Shown here: piece after piece, positions 37,050 through 47,064 of the stretch
How the letters are laid out: every line of letters begins with the position of its first letter
Numbering within the stretch: position 1 is the first letter of the stretch
NCBI GenBank assembly: GCA_902614065.1
Contig: CACMJT010000007.1
Span: forward strand, 1-64,000
DNA: 64,000 bases
From: an uncultured Bacteroidota bacterium
GTDB lineage: Bacteria > Bacteroidota > Bacteroidia > Flavobacteriales > Flavobacteriaceae
Direction of reading: 5' to 3'
Translations under genes and position numbers: made by a program
Notes under the pieces: model-generated
What the model saw: the letters and a program-made list of their open reading frames with translations, nothing else
Database searches by the model: none
What the model was told of the DNA's origin: nothing

Positions 37050-40000
37050 TTAGTTAATTATTTCATTTATTTTGGACTGGGCCATCTTTTCGAGAGCTGC
37101 TTTATACTCAATTGGCATTACTTTTACAAACATATTCCTCGACTTATTCCAGTTTAAAATTATTTTTTCAGCAATACTACTCTGTGTATATGAGTAGTGT
37201 TTTTCTAGAAGATCTTTGATGATATCATAGTCTTGTTTATCAAGTTTTTCAAATTCGATCATCTCCATATTAAAATTATCACTTCTAAACTTATTATTTG
37301 ATTTAAATATATATGCTATACCACCACTCATCCCTGCAGCAAAATTTCTTCCAATTTTACCTAAGATTAATGCTATACCACCCGTCATATATTCACATCC
37401 GTGATCACCAACTCCTTCAACAACCGCTGTAGCACCAGAGTTTCTAACGCAAAATCTTTCTCCAGCTATACCATTGATGTAGGCTTCACCAGAGGTCGCA
37501 CCATAGAGAGCTACATTTCCTGTAATTATATTTTCATTAGATTTAAAAGTAGATTTTTTTGGTACTTTGACAATTAAAGTCGCACCTGAGAGGCCTTTTC
37601 CAAAATAGTCATTTGTATTTCCCTCAATTTTCATTTCAAGCCCTTTAGTTCCAAATGCTCCAAAGCTCTGTCCGGCAGCACCCGTAAAGTTTAGTTTTAA
37701 TGTCCCTTTTGGTAATCCTTTTTCACCGTATTTCTTAGAAATCTCATTACTTAAAATAGCACCGACAGTTCGATCTGTATTTTTAATTGTGTAATCCAGA
37801 CTCATTTTGATTTTCTTTTCAATAGCTAGTCTAGAACTTTTTAAAATCTTAAAATCAATCACTGAAGAAAGGTTATGTTCTTGTTTTGATACGTTTCTAA
37901 CTGGAATATTTTCATCAACATCAGGCTTATACAATACTTTTGAAAGATCTAATCCTTTTGCCTTGTAAAATTCTACAGCATCAGTCATAACAAGTTTTTG
38001 GCTTTGACCCACCATCTCATCAATTGTTCTAAAACCTAAATTCGCCATAATTTCTCTTAATTCTTGTGCTACGAAATACATGAAATTTATGACATGCTCA
38101 GGTTTACCTTTGAAATTTTTTCTTAATTCTGGATCTTGTGTTGCAATTCCAACAGGACATGTATTTAGATGGCAAGCCCTCATCATTATGCAGCCTGACG
38201 CAACAAGTGGAGCTGTTGAAAATCCAAATTCTTCAGCACCCAAAAGACATGCAATGGCTACATCTCTACCAGTCTTCATTTGTCCATCACATTCTATGAC
38301 AACCCTGCCTCTTAAATCATTTAACACAAGAGTCTGCTGAGCTTCTGCAATTCCTAGTTCCCACGGTAATCCTGCATGCTTCAATGATGTGAGTGGTGAA
38401 GCTCCGGTACCACCATCGTATCCCGAAATTAATATTACATCTGCCTTTGCTTTTGCAACACCAGCAGCAATTGTTCCTACACCAACCTCAGAAACCAATT
38501 TTACATTAATTCTTGCTTTTCTGTTCGCATTTTTGAGATCGTAAATAAGTTGTGCCAAATCTTCAATTGAATATATATCGTGATGTGGTGGTGGCGAAAT
38601 TAAACCTACGTATGGAGTGGAATTCCTAACCTTTGCAATTAAGGGATTGACCTTTGGTCCTGGAAGTTGTCCTCCTTCACCTGGTTTAGCACCTTGAGCC
38701 ATTTTAATCTGAATTTCAGAAGCGTTGGTTAAATAATTTGAGCTAACGCCAAACCTCCCGGAAGCAACTTGTTTTATAGAACTGTTCTTTGAATCTCCAT
38801 TGTTTAATTTTTTAAATCTATTTGAATCTTCACCACCCTCACCTGAATTACTTTTGCCGCCAATTCTGTTCATTGCAATAGCTAAGTTCTCATGGGCTTC
38901 TTTACTAATTGAACCGTACGACATTGCTCCGGTTTTAAATCTTTTTACAATTTCTGTCCATGGCTCAACCTCTTCAATTGAAATTGGGTCAAACTCTTCA
39001 AATTTTAAAAGCCCTCTTATGGTCATGAATTGTTCACTTTGCTTATTTATTTTTTCAGCATATGATTTGTAAGTTTCATATTTTTCTTCCCTTACTGCTT
39101 GTTGCAGTTTTGATATTGTAAATGGATTCAGCATATGTGCTTCTCCATCTCTTCTCCATCTATAGTCGCCACCCGTTTTCATACTTGATATATCTTTTTC
39201 GCTGTTTAATGCATAATCCATTCTAGATGATACTTCTTTTTCTAAAACGTATAGGCCTGCACCTTCAATTCTAGATGGTGTGTTATTGAAGTACTTATTA
39301 ACAAATTTTTGTCTTAATCCCAGTGCTTCAAAAATTTGCGCTCCTCTGTATGAATGAAGTGTAGAAATCCCGATCTTGTTCATAACTTTCAAAATTCCTT
39401 TTGCGATGGCTTTATTGAAGTTGTCTATTGATTTATCAAGTTTTTGCTCATTCAAAAATCCAAGTTTGTGGTGATATTCTATAATTTCATTGACCATGTA
39501 TGGATTAATTGCACTTGCCCCATAACCAAAAAGCATCGAAAAATGATGAGGTTCTCTCGGTTCAGCAGATTCAATAACAATTCCAAATTTTGAACGTTTT
39601 TTTCTTTTGATTAGACTGTGATGAACATAGGAGCAAACTAAAAGAATTGGTATAGGAGCATGTTTTTTTGAAGTTTTCCTGTCACTAAGAATAATAATAT
39701 TGTGATTATTGTCAACTTTTTTCTCAACCTTATCTACAATCATATCAAGAGCTTTTTCAAGCCCATTGTGACCTTTGCTAATTTCGTAATTGGCATTAAT
39801 TGAGCAGGCTTTAAAGTCTTCATGATCGATAAATTTTATCTTTTCAAGATCATCGTTTGAAATAATTGGATTATTGATTTTGAGCTTTTTTGCATGATCA
39901 GGAATTAAATCGAAAATATTATAATCACTGCCTAATGATAAACTTGTGTCTGTTATGATTTCTTCCCTAATTCCATCGAGTGGGGGATTGGTAACTTGTG

Positions 40001-41552
40001 CAAAAAGTTGTTTAAAATAATTGTAAATGAGTTGTGGTTTTTTGGATAAAACTGCAAGTGGTGTATCAGTTCCCATCGACCCAATGGCTTCTTTACCATT
40101 ATTACACATTGGTAAAATAATTGTTTTAAAATCCTCTTTGGTGTATCCAAAAACTTTTAATCTAGTTTCAAAGTTTAGCTTTTCTTTTGGTGATTTCTTA
40201 ACTCTGTATGGTATTTTGCCAAGTGGCAAAATATTTGATTTTACCCATTTACTGTACGGATACTTTTTTACAATAGAGTTTTTTATTTCATCGTCTTCAA
40301 CAATTCTACCCTTATTCATATTAACTAAAAACATTTTACCAGGCTCTAGTCTACCGTGCATTTTAATATTTTCTGGCTCAATATCCACAACCCCAGTTTC
40401 AGATGACATAATAACATACCCATCATGAGTAACTGAATATCGTGATGGTCTTAGTCCATTTCTGTCCAATAGTGCACCGATATAATCACCATCAGTGAAC
40501 GGAATTGATGCAGGCCCGTCCCATGGCTCCATTAAACAACTATTGAATTGGTAGAATGCTTTTTTTGATGAAGACATGGTCTTGTGTTTTTCCCATGCCT
40601 CAGGCACAAGTATCATCATTACCTCCGGTAAACTCCTACCTGTCATAAGTAGAAGCTCTAATACCATATCCATCGAGGCTGAGTCAGATTTTCCAGGTAA
40701 AATTATTGGAAAAATTTTTTCTAAATCTTCTTTATCAATCAACTCAGAATCCATTAACTCTTGTCGGGAAATCATTCTGTTAATATTACCTTTTAAGGTA
40801 TTAATTTCACCATTATGACACATGTATCTAAAGGGCTGTGCAAGATCCCATGTTGGAAAGGTATTGGTTGAAAATCTTTGATGAACTAAAGCAAGTCTAG
40901 TTACTAACATTGGATTTTTCAAGTCAATATAAAATCTTTCAATGTCATCTGGGATTAATAATCCCTTATAGATAATTGTTTTGTTGTGTAAACTTGAGAA
41001 ATAGAAAAAACTTCTTTGGGATAATTTAGATTGATAAATTCTATTTTCAGATATTTTTCTTGCGATGTAGAGCCTTAGCAAGAAATCTTTTTCAGTTTGA
41101 TTTGGATCATTTTTTCCAACAAAAACCTGTTTGATATTGGGTTGTGATTGTGAGGCAATTACGCCAACAACTTTTGAATTAACTGGAACATCTCTCCAGC
41201 CAAGAATATTTAATCCCTGTCTTTTTATTTCTTCTTCAAAAATATCAACACAGTAGTTTAATTGATTTTTTTTGGGGGGAAGAAATACCATTCCAACTGC
41301 ATAGTCTTTAAATTCGGGAAGATTAAATTTGCACTCTTTTTTAAAAAAAACATCTGGTATTTCAATCAGTATACCAGCTCCATCTCCTGTTCTACCATCA
41401 GAGCTTACTGCCCCTCTGTGTTCAAGACAAGTTAATATATTTAATGCTTTAGAGATTATATCATTAGTCTTTTTCCCCTCCAAACTACATATAAAGCCAG
41501 CACCACAATTTTCATGTTCAAATAATGGATTATATAGACCTTGTTCTTTCAA
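37050..41552 (-). CDS. gltB: Glutamate synthase large subunit
   Basis: 1,500 residues, TTG start. The N-terminal amidotransferase domain begins after a 15-residue propeptide with the nucleophile Cys16 in ENCGAGFICS. The FMN-binding synthase domain includes GEGGEDSNRF, KPGEGGQLPGPKV and SGYDGGTGASPLTS; the 3Fe-4S Cys are in CHLNTCPVGIATQ; the C-terminal GXGXG helix domain has GNVALYGATSGEAYI. It assimilates ammonium nitrogen with GltD. No in-frame ATG lies nearer the Cys than this TTG, which fixes the start. Confidence 0.97.
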   Translation of the reverse strand: MKEQGLYNPLFEHENCGAGFICSLEGKKTNDIISKALNILTCLEHRGAVSSDGRTGDGAGILIEIPDVFFKKECKFNLPEFKDYAVGMVFLPPKKNQLNYCVDIFEEEIKRQGLNILGWRDVPVNSKVVGVIASQSQPNIKQVFVGKNDPNQTEKDFLLRLYIARKISENRIYQSKLSQRSFFYFSSLHNKTIIYKGLLIPDDIERFYIDLKNPMLVTRLALVHQRFSTNTFPTWDLAQPFRYMCHNGEINTLKGNINRMISRQELMDSELIDKEDLEKIFPIILPGKSDSASMDMVLELLLMTGRSLPEVMMILVPEAWEKHKTMSSSKKAFYQFNSCLMEPWDGPASIPFTDGDYIGALLDRNGLRPSRYSVTHDGYVIMSSETGVVDIEPENIKMHGRLEPGKMFLVNMNKGRIVEDDEIKNSIVKKYPYSKWVKSNILPLGKIPYRVKKSPKEKLNFETRLKVFGYTKEDFKTIILPMCNNGKEAIGSMGTDTPLAVLSKKPQLIYNYFKQLFAQVTNPPLDGIREEIITDTSLSLGSDYNIFDLIPDHAKKLKINNPIISNDDLEKIKFIDHEDFKACSINANYEISKGHNGLEKALDMIVDKVEKKVDNNHNIIILSDRKTSKKHAPIPILLVCSYVHHSLIKRKKRSKFGIVIESAEPREPHHFSMLFGYGASAINPYMVNEIIEYHHKLGFLNEQKLDKSIDNFNKAIAKGILKVMNKIGISTLHSYRGAQIFEALGLRQKFVNKYFNNTPSRIEGAGLYVLEKEVSSRMDYALNSEKDISSMKTGGDYRWRRDGEAHMLNPFTISKLQQAVREEKYETYKSYAEKINKQSEQFMTIRGLLKFEEFDPISIEEVEPWTEIVKRFKTGAMSYGSISKEAHENLAIAMNRIGGKSNSGEGGEDSNRFKKLNNGDSKNSSIKQVASGRFGVSSNYLTNASEIQIKMAQGAKPGEGGQLPGPKVNPLIAKVRNSTPYVGLISPPPHHDIYSIEDLAQLIYDLKNANRKARINVKLVSEVGVGTIAAGVAKAKADVILISGYDGGTGASPLTSLKHAGLPWELGIAEAQQTLVLNDLRGRVVIECDGQMKTGRDVAIACLLGAEEFGFSTAPLVASGCIMMRACHLNTCPVGIATQDPELRKNFKGKPEHVINFMYFVAQELREIMANLGFRTIDEMVGQSQKLVMTDAVEFYKAKGLDLSKVLYKPDVDENIPVRNVSKQEHNLSSVIDFKILKSSRLAIEKKIKMSLDYTIKNTDRTVGAILSNEISKKYGEKGLPKGTLKLNFTGAAGQSFGAFGTKGLEMKIEGNTNDYFGKGLSGATLIVKVPKKSTFKSNENIITGNVALYGATSGEAYINGIAGERFCVRNSGATAVVEGVGDHGCEYMTGGIALILGKIGRNFAAGMSGGIAYIFKSNNKFRSDNFNMEMIEFEKLDKQDYDIIKDLLEKHYSYTQSSIAEKIILNWNKSRNMFVKVMPIEYKAALEKMAQSKINEIIN

Positions 41553-41729
41553 AACTCAAATTACTGGGAATCAACTAATTTATTTATTAATTAATTCAAT
41601 AGAAATTAATATGAATCAATAATCAATCCAATCTTCAATTAATATTAACTTTTCAAAATATGCCTACAAATTTTATTTTTTTTACATATTTTGGTTCGAT
41701 TATTGAGAATTCATAAACAAAGAAATTAA
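41553..41729. other. Divergent intergenic region gltB / nhaD
   Basis: 177 bp of very AT-rich DNA between two divergent genes. It must hold both promoters, but no TTG-N19-TAnnTTTG pair is clear; the nearest candidates are TATTTTGG before nhaD and TAATTTG close to gltB, each one position off. No RNA gene or repeat seen. Confidence 0.5.
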
Positions 41730-43055
41730 ATGGAAACAGCAATTATAGTAGTATTTGTACTTGGTTATTTGGCAATTGCCTTTGAACACACTTTAAAGAT
41801 AGACAAATTAGTTCCTGCTCTTGTAATGATGGCTCTCATATGGGCAATTATCTCATTTTTTGGAATGACTGTTTACGACATAGACCCTGCAACAAAAAGT
41901 TTGGTTCCCAATAAGCTTGAGAAGGTTATCAACTATTTTTTAGGTCACACAGCAGAGATCCTTATATTTTTAATTGGAGCAATGACCATTGTAGAAATTA
42001 TAGATTTTTTTAACGGCTTTTCAACTATAAAAAGACTTATAAAAACAAAAAGTAAAATTAAAATACTCTGGATTATATGTTTCCTTGCCTTCTTTTTATC
42101 GGCTATAATTGATAACCTTACAGCCACTATTGTTTTAATAACGATTCTACAGAAACTACTCAATGATAGAAATTTAAAACTCTGGTATGCAGGTATGATC
42201 ATTGTTGCTGCAAATGCAGGCGGTGCATGGTCTCCAATTGGAGATATTACAACAACAATGCTTTGGATTGGGAAAAAGGTTACTCCAATCGCTTTGTTAA
42301 AATATTTGATAATTCCGTCACTTGTATGTATGCTCATACCTACATACGTTGTGTCAAAATATAAAGTATTTCAAGGTGAGATAAACCCAATGGTTTCCAC
42401 TGAATCTGAAAACAAATTTGGCTCTAAAATTTTAATAATAGGTTTGTTGTCAATATTATTTGTCCCATTTTTTAAAGTTGCAACTGGTTTACCGCCATAT
42501 GTGGGTATGATGTTGTCCCTAGCTTTCGTTGCTACAATTGGAGAAATATACAATTATCTCTTACCAAAACCTGCAAATCATGTACACCATAGCCCTGTAC
42601 ACCACGCACTAACTAAAATTGAAATGCCCAGTATTCTATTCTTCTTGGGAATACTAATGGCCGTTGGTGGTTTAGAAGCTTTGGGAATTGTCTTTGAAGT
42701 TGGTCAAACAATGGTTCTAACATTTGAAAATGTTGATTGGTTTTTATTTAAAGGCCTGGATATTGTAATTTTTGTATTAGGCTTTCTTTCTGCAGCCATT
42801 GATAATGTTCCACTAGTTGCAGCATCTATGGGAATGTTTGGTGAAGCAGCTGATGATCCCCTTTGGCATGGAATAGCTTATGCTGCAGGTACTGGTGGAA
42901 GTATGATTATTATTGGATCAGCCGCAGGTGTTGTTGCGATGGGAATGGAAAAAATTGATTTCATGTGGTATCTCAAGAAAATAGCTTTTTTAGCATTTAT
43001 TGGTTATATAGCCGGTTTCTTAACTTTTATTTTTCTTAGAGATTTTGTCTTGTAA
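41730..43055 (+). CDS. nhaD: Na+/H+ antiporter NhaD
   Basis: 441 residues of mostly transmembrane helices. Characteristic segments: FLIGAMTIVEIIDFFNGF, SAIIDNLTATIVL, ANAGGAWSPIGDITTTMLW and SAAIDNVPLVAASMGMF. The paired DN(L/V) helix breaks are the NhaD/ArsB-type (IT superfamily) ion site. It exports sodium in exchange for protons, in keeping with a marine lifestyle. Its stop TAA overlaps the folC start in TAATG, so the two are translationally coupled although functionally unrelated. Confidence 0.95.
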   Translation: METAIIVVFVLGYLAIAFEHTLKIDKLVPALVMMALIWAIISFFGMTVYDIDPATKSLVPNKLEKVINYFLGHTAEILIFLIGAMTIVEIIDFFNGFSTIKRLIKTKSKIKILWIICFLAFFLSAIIDNLTATIVLITILQKLLNDRNLKLWYAGMIIVAANAGGAWSPIGDITTTMLWIGKKVTPIALLKYLIIPSLVCMLIPTYVVSKYKVFQGEINPMVSTESENKFGSKILIIGLLSILFVPFFKVATGLPPYVGMMLSLAFVATIGEIYNYLLPKPANHVHHSPVHHALTKIEMPSILFFLGILMAVGGLEALGIVFEVGQTMVLTFENVDWFLFKGLDIVIFVLGFLSAAIDNVPLVAASMGMFGEAADDPLWHGIAYAAGTGGSMIIIGSAAGVVAMGMEKIDFMWYLKKIAFLAFIGYIAGFLTFIFLRDFVL

Positions 43056-44242
43056 TGAATTATGAAGAGTCCATAGAATGGCTCAACACTATTCCATTAT
43101 CCTTTGACAGGGAAAATAAAAATTATGAATTTAAGTTAGATGGAATAAAAGCCTTTCTTTCTTACTTAAATAATCCACAATCAAACTTAAAGATTATTCA
43201 TGTTGGTGGAACAAATGGAAAGGGTTCTACGTGCTCCGTTATTTCATCTGTATTACAAGAGTCAGGATTTAAAATAGGCGCTTTTACATCTCCCCACATT
43301 AAAGATTTTCGTGAAAGAATTCGAATTGGAAAAGATTTTATTGATAGAGATTTTGTTAGAGAATTTATCATGAATAACCACTTTAAAATTGAAAGTTTAG
43401 GTCTCACATGCTTTGAAATTTCATTTGCGATGGCAGTAGATTATTTTTCAAAAAATATGCTTGATTATGCAATAATTGAGGTTGGCTTGGGTGGTAGGTT
43501 AGATGCAACAAATGTTGTAGAGCCAGTTGTATCCTTAATAACAAATATCGGTTACGATCACAAAGAATTTTTAGGTAATAGTTTAGAAGAAATTGCCATG
43601 GAAAAAGCAGGAATAATTAAACACAATAAGCCTATTGTGATTGGAGAAAAAAATGAAAAAATCAGAAATTTACTCAAGATTGAAGCATATAAAAAATCTG
43701 CTCCAATTTACTTTTCAAAAATGTCACAAGAATACAAAAGTGATTTAACTGGTCCTTTTATCCAAAAGAATATTTCACTTGCTCTGAAAGCTTTAGACAC
43801 TCTGAAGCTTGGAATTGAAAAGAAAGATATTGAAAAAGGAATTCTGAATGTTAAAGAAAATACAAAGATTTATGGTAGGTGGGATTTGATTGGGAAAAAA
43901 CCCAAAATTATATTTGATGCAGGACATAATATTTCAGCTCTAACCATATCCATATTAAATTTAGAAAAATCATCAAAAGTGGTTTTCGGAACATTAGAAA
44001 AAAAAGATCAGCATAATATTTTTGAAATTTTTCCGACAAGTTTTAGATATTATTTTTGCCCTGTCCCATCCAAACGGAGCATGTCAATGGACAAAATCGA
44101 AAATGAAGTTTCAAAAAGGGGGTTAAACTATTCTTTTCATGATAATGTAAGTAATGCTTTGAGTGCTGCTGTTAAAGATTCTAACGAAAGTGATACTATT
44201 CTGGTTACAGGCTCAACTTTTCTTTTTTCTGACTTATACTAG
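43055..44242 (+). CDS. folC: Folylpolyglutamate synthase / dihydrofolate synthase
   Basis: 395 residues. P-loop IHVGGTNGKGSTCSVI, the family motif FTSPHIKDFRERIRI, VGLGGRLDATNVV and the C-terminal IIFDAGHN all match FolC. It adds glutamate to dihydropteroate and polyglutamates to folates. It starts by a 1-nt overlap with the nhaD stop. A tRNA-Val gene follows 33 nt downstream on the same strand. Confidence 0.95.
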   Translation: MNYEESIEWLNTIPLSFDRENKNYEFKLDGIKAFLSYLNNPQSNLKIIHVGGTNGKGSTCSVISSVLQESGFKIGAFTSPHIKDFRERIRIGKDFIDRDFVREFIMNNHFKIESLGLTCFEISFAMAVDYFSKNMLDYAIIEVGLGGRLDATNVVEPVVSLITNIGYDHKEFLGNSLEEIAMEKAGIIKHNKPIVIGEKNEKIRNLLKIEAYKKSAPIYFSKMSQEYKSDLTGPFIQKNISLALKALDTLKLGIEKKDIEKGILNVKENTKIYGRWDLIGKKPKIIFDAGHNISALTISILNLEKSSKVVFGTLEKKDQHNIFEIFPTSFRYYFCPVPSKRSMSMDKIENEVSKRGLNYSFHDNVSNALSAAVKDSNESDTILVTGSTFLFSDLY

Positions 44243-44275
44243 TATACATAATTATATTATATTTGGCCTTCCTTA

Positions 44276-44350
44276 GGGCGCTTAGCTCAGTTGGTTCAGA
44301 GCACTTGGTTTACACCCAAGGGGTCGGGGGTTCGAATCCCTCAGCGCCCA
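44276..44350 (+). tRNA. tRNA-Val (TAC)
   Basis: A complete cloverleaf: acceptor GGGCGCT / AGCGCCC with discriminator A, D arm GCTC / GAGC, anticodon arm CTTGG-TTTACAC-CCAAG with anticodon TAC, T arm GGGGG-TTCGAAT-CCCTC. CCA is not encoded. It reads GUA and related Val codons. Confidence 0.97.
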
Positions 44351-44358
44351 CAATTCAT

Positions 44359-44416
44359 AATCCTTTGGTGAAGCAAAAAGCTTAGTTCTAAGTAAACAGT
44401 AATCAAAGGATTTTTT
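44359..44416 (+). terminator. Terminator-like hairpin after tRNA-Val
   Basis: AATCCTTTG (44359-44367) pairs with CAAAGGATT (44404-44412), followed by a T run to 44416. The loop is unusually long (36 nt) and itself contains CTTAG-TT-CTAAG, so it may fold as a branched structure. It most likely ends the tRNA-Val transcript. Confidence 0.7.
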
Positions 44417-44427
44417 ATTTGTAAATT

Positions 44428-45615
44428 CTAATTAGAGTAAAGAAATTGTGTTTGAATTGGAACACCATAAAGTGATTCCAATTCCTTGATATTATCCTTG
44501 TAAACTTTTGTCTCAGGTGGTACACTAAAATTTTCCCAAAAAAACTTGTTATAAGGCACTTTATATAAAGACATATCTTTTTGCTCCATATCAAAAAAAC
44601 TATCAAATTTTGATTTATCTTCAATAAGTTTTGTAACGAATAGTTCGTGTCTAAATGAAACTGGATAAAACTCCTTGACTTTTTGACCAGAATTAATCAT
44701 GGTTTTTTTAACATTTTCAGGAAGACGTCGAGCACCAACCCACTCTCTGGTCATATAGCTTAAATATAGTTTACCTACACTGTTCTTTTTATAAATCCAA
44801 ATGCTATTCGCGTATTTACCAACTTTTGGATCTCTTTCATACTCGAGTCTGAAAATTTTAAATGATTCGTAGCCTATATACATCGTTATTTTTGCATTCT
44901 CTTTGTCTATTCCCTCAAAAATTAAAACATCTTCTCCATCATATGATGAATTACCAATTTTCTTCCATTTATAACTTTTGGTCCTAACTCCTTTTCTGAG
45001 TGGATTACTCCATTCCGTGTATCTCAATGGATGAAATTGCGATTGGTTTTTTACAAATCTGTAATCTGATGATTTTCTTATATTTTCAACACTTGCTCTC
45101 ACAATATTTGAGTTTGGTCCTTGATCAATTGCCTTAATGAAGTGTTCTATAAAAAAACGACATTTGTTTTCCTCGACATCCCATCTTCTGTATAGAATAT
45201 TGAGTTGATGAGACTTACTAATTGTATTTATTTTCAAAGATTTAATAGCTTGATTAATGTAATTTATGGGGGTTTTCACAACCACCTCATCAAGTGCTGT
45301 TAGCTTTTCTTTTAAAATTATTTTTTTGTCTCTGCTATTAATAAAATCTTGAACATTAATTTTTATTGTTTCAAATCCTATGGAAGATATTTCAAGAATG
45401 TCGTTGAGTTCATTTTTGGTTACTAAGAAAGAAAATGTACCTTCCATCGTTGATGTAGTTCCAATATTTTTTTTTAAGATACCTACAGCTGCGAAGGGAA
45501 CTTCATAATCAAACTCATCCACAACTGAACCCTCAATTATAATATTTTGGGTAGATACTATTTGAGTAAAAAAAAGAAAAGCAATTAAAATATATAAACT
45601 ACTTTTAAAATTCAT
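44428..45615 (-). CDS. Carboxypeptidase-regulatory-like domain protein
   Basis: 395 residues from ATG at 45615 (MNFKSSLYILIAFLFF signal); an upstream TTG would add 14 residues and overlap the divergent gene. After the signal peptide comes an N-terminal CarboxypepD_reg-like beta domain (about 25-110: IEGSVVDEFDYEVPFAAVGI, then EISSIGFETIKINV and LDEVVVKTP), the same kind of module that precedes plug domains in TonB receptors. No plug or barrel follows. The C-terminal 280 residues resemble the large Bacteroidota group annotated only by this domain. Probably in the outer envelope; function unknown. Confidence 0.8.
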   Translation of the reverse strand: MNFKSSLYILIAFLFFTQIVSTQNIIIEGSVVDEFDYEVPFAAVGILKKNIGTTSTMEGTFSFLVTKNELNDILEISSIGFETIKINVQDFINSRDKKIILKEKLTALDEVVVKTPINYINQAIKSLKINTISKSHQLNILYRRWDVEENKCRFFIEHFIKAIDQGPNSNIVRASVENIRKSSDYRFVKNQSQFHPLRYTEWSNPLRKGVRTKSYKWKKIGNSSYDGEDVLIFEGIDKENAKITMYIGYESFKIFRLEYERDPKVGKYANSIWIYKKNSVGKLYLSYMTREWVGARRLPENVKKTMINSGQKVKEFYPVSFRHELFVTKLIEDKSKFDSFFDMEQKDMSLYKVPYNKFFWENFSVPPETKVYKDNIKELESLYGVPIQTQFLYSN

Positions 45616-45634
45616 TCTTTTAAATATAAGAATT

Positions 45635-46111
45635 ATGTTTTTTGAAAATAAAGACAAATTAGCCTTTAAATTTAAACTAATTACTATTTACGTTATGGCA
45701 ATATTTTACATCAACGTAGGAATTGGTCATTTTATAAATCCTGACTTTTTTTTAGTCATTGTCCCAGACTATCTTCCTTATCATCTATTCCTTGTTTACA
45801 TTTCAGGCTTGTTTGAAATTATTTTTGGTGTCTCATTGCTTTTTAAAAAATCAAGAAAATTTGGTGCAATTGGATTAATCTTTCTTTTAATTTTAGTCTT
45901 TCCGGCAAATATTTTCCTTTTTCAATCTTTGGAAGCGCAATCAGTTTATGAAATTTCTAAGAACAAAGCATTGGTTAGAATGTTTTTTCAAGCTCCATTG
46001 ATATTGATTGCTTTTTGGCACTCTCTTGAGAAAGTACATAGGTATTTTGATATCTTTTGTATAATAATTTTTATACCAACAATTTTATTTTTCATTAGTC
46101 TTTCCAGTTAG
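45635..46111 (+). CDS. DoxX-like small membrane protein
   Basis: 158 residues with about four transmembrane helices. The pattern NVGIGHFINPDFFLVIVPDY, then YISGLFEIIFGVSLLFKK and FPANIFLF, is that of DoxX/MauE-like membrane proteins. Function uncertain; DoxX-type proteins have been linked to redox or quinone-related roles. It diverges from the regulatory-like gene and overlaps the end of the convergent DUF1295 gene by 17 nt. Confidence 0.82.
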   Translation: MFFENKDKLAFKFKLITIYVMAIFYINVGIGHFINPDFFLVIVPDYLPYHLFLVYISGLFEIIFGVSLLFKKSRKFGAIGLIFLLILVFPANIFLFQSLEAQSVYEISKNKALVRMFFQAPLILIAFWHSLEKVHRYFDIFCIIIFIPTILFFISLSS

Positions 46112-47036
46112 ATTTAAATCTACCCAAAAACATTGGTACATTCATTTGGTATTCTTTGTATTTGGGATACTTGGCTGCACTTATTTCTTCACTAAATTTC
46201 GCACTATTGTAAAATAGAATCACCAATAGAATACAACCTGCAATAGACCAGTTTAGAATTTCACCAGTAGCAGAAATACTAAACAGATAAAAAATAATCC
46301 AAATTATTTGTTCACAAGTAAAGTTGGGATGTCTTGAATAAGACCATAGCCCACTTGTCAAAAAACCTTTTTTATAATCTCCTGCTAATTCAGACTTTGA
46401 CTTAATTTTCTCATATTTTGAGGTTTGAAAATTATATTGCTGTTGATCTGAAATTGTTTCAAGAATTATAAACAGAAGCATTAAAAAACCAATTAAATAA
46501 TCAAAAAAACTTATCTCATTTCCACCTGTCCAAGCAGCTAAAATTGGAAGAGTGAATAAAAAAATTAGCCCCATTTGATAAAAACAAATAAAAAATAAAT
46601 TAAAAAGAGACCAATTAAGTTGTCGTTTTAACCAGGGGGTTTTCTTTCTTAATATCTTCCAGCGATAATCCTCTTCACCCCTCCAAAAATATATGCTATA
46701 ACCTCCTCTTCTAGCAAAATTCAAAGTAAGTCTGACTCCCCAGATCGAAACTAAAGTTGACATCAAAAGCATTCTTGAATCAAAATCAGACTGAATTGTA
46801 AAATACCATACGTAAACAATTGGTATGATGCTCCATATTTTATCAATTTGACTGTAATTCTTAGTAATTTCACCAATTAAGAAACAAGTTAAAGCAGAAA
46901 ATAAATAAATTTTAGTGGCAAAAAATAAACTTTCGCTTTGAGGTGGATTTAAATTAAGTGAAAAAAAACCACTAAAAAAAAACAGATAAGTTAAGCTTAC
47001 TATGCTTAGAATTAATATAAATACTTTCTTAAACAC
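46095..47036 (-). CDS. DUF1295 / steroid 5-alpha-reductase-like membrane protein
   Basis: 313 residues, GTG start, about seven transmembrane helices. The C-terminal half contains GFLTSGLWSYSRHPNF, with the Arg-His-Pro-Asn motif typical of DUF1295 and related steroid-reductase/ICMT-fold proteins, and RRGGYSIYFWRGEEDYRW earlier, which is characteristic of DUF1295. These enzymes reduce or methylate lipidic substrates using NADPH or SAM; the substrate here is unknown. It diverges from the alpha/beta hydrolase gene (28 nt). Confidence 0.88.
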   Translation of the reverse strand: MFKKVFILILSIVSLTYLFFFSGFFSLNLNPPQSESLFFATKIYLFSALTCFLIGEITKNYSQIDKIWSIIPIVYVWYFTIQSDFDSRMLLMSTLVSIWGVRLTLNFARRGGYSIYFWRGEEDYRWKILRKKTPWLKRQLNWSLFNLFFICFYQMGLIFLFTLPILAAWTGGNEISFFDYLIGFLMLLFIILETISDQQQYNFQTSKYEKIKSKSELAGDYKKGFLTSGLWSYSRHPNFTCEQIIWIIFYLFSISATGEILNWSIAGCILLVILFYNSAKFSEEISAAKYPKYKEYQMNVPMFLGRFKSNWKD

Positions 47037-47064
47037 TTTTTAAATTTATAAATTTAAAAGTATA

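Noticed and set aside
37050-41552. Fusion or unusual size of the glutamate synthase large subunit
   Set aside because: 1,500 residues with amidotransferase, FMN and GXGXG domains is the normal GltB architecture.
39953-41622. Several plus-strand open frames opposite gltB
   Set aside because: They mirror the coding frame of a well-supported gene, lack family motifs and start signals, and reflect low stop density on the opposite strand.
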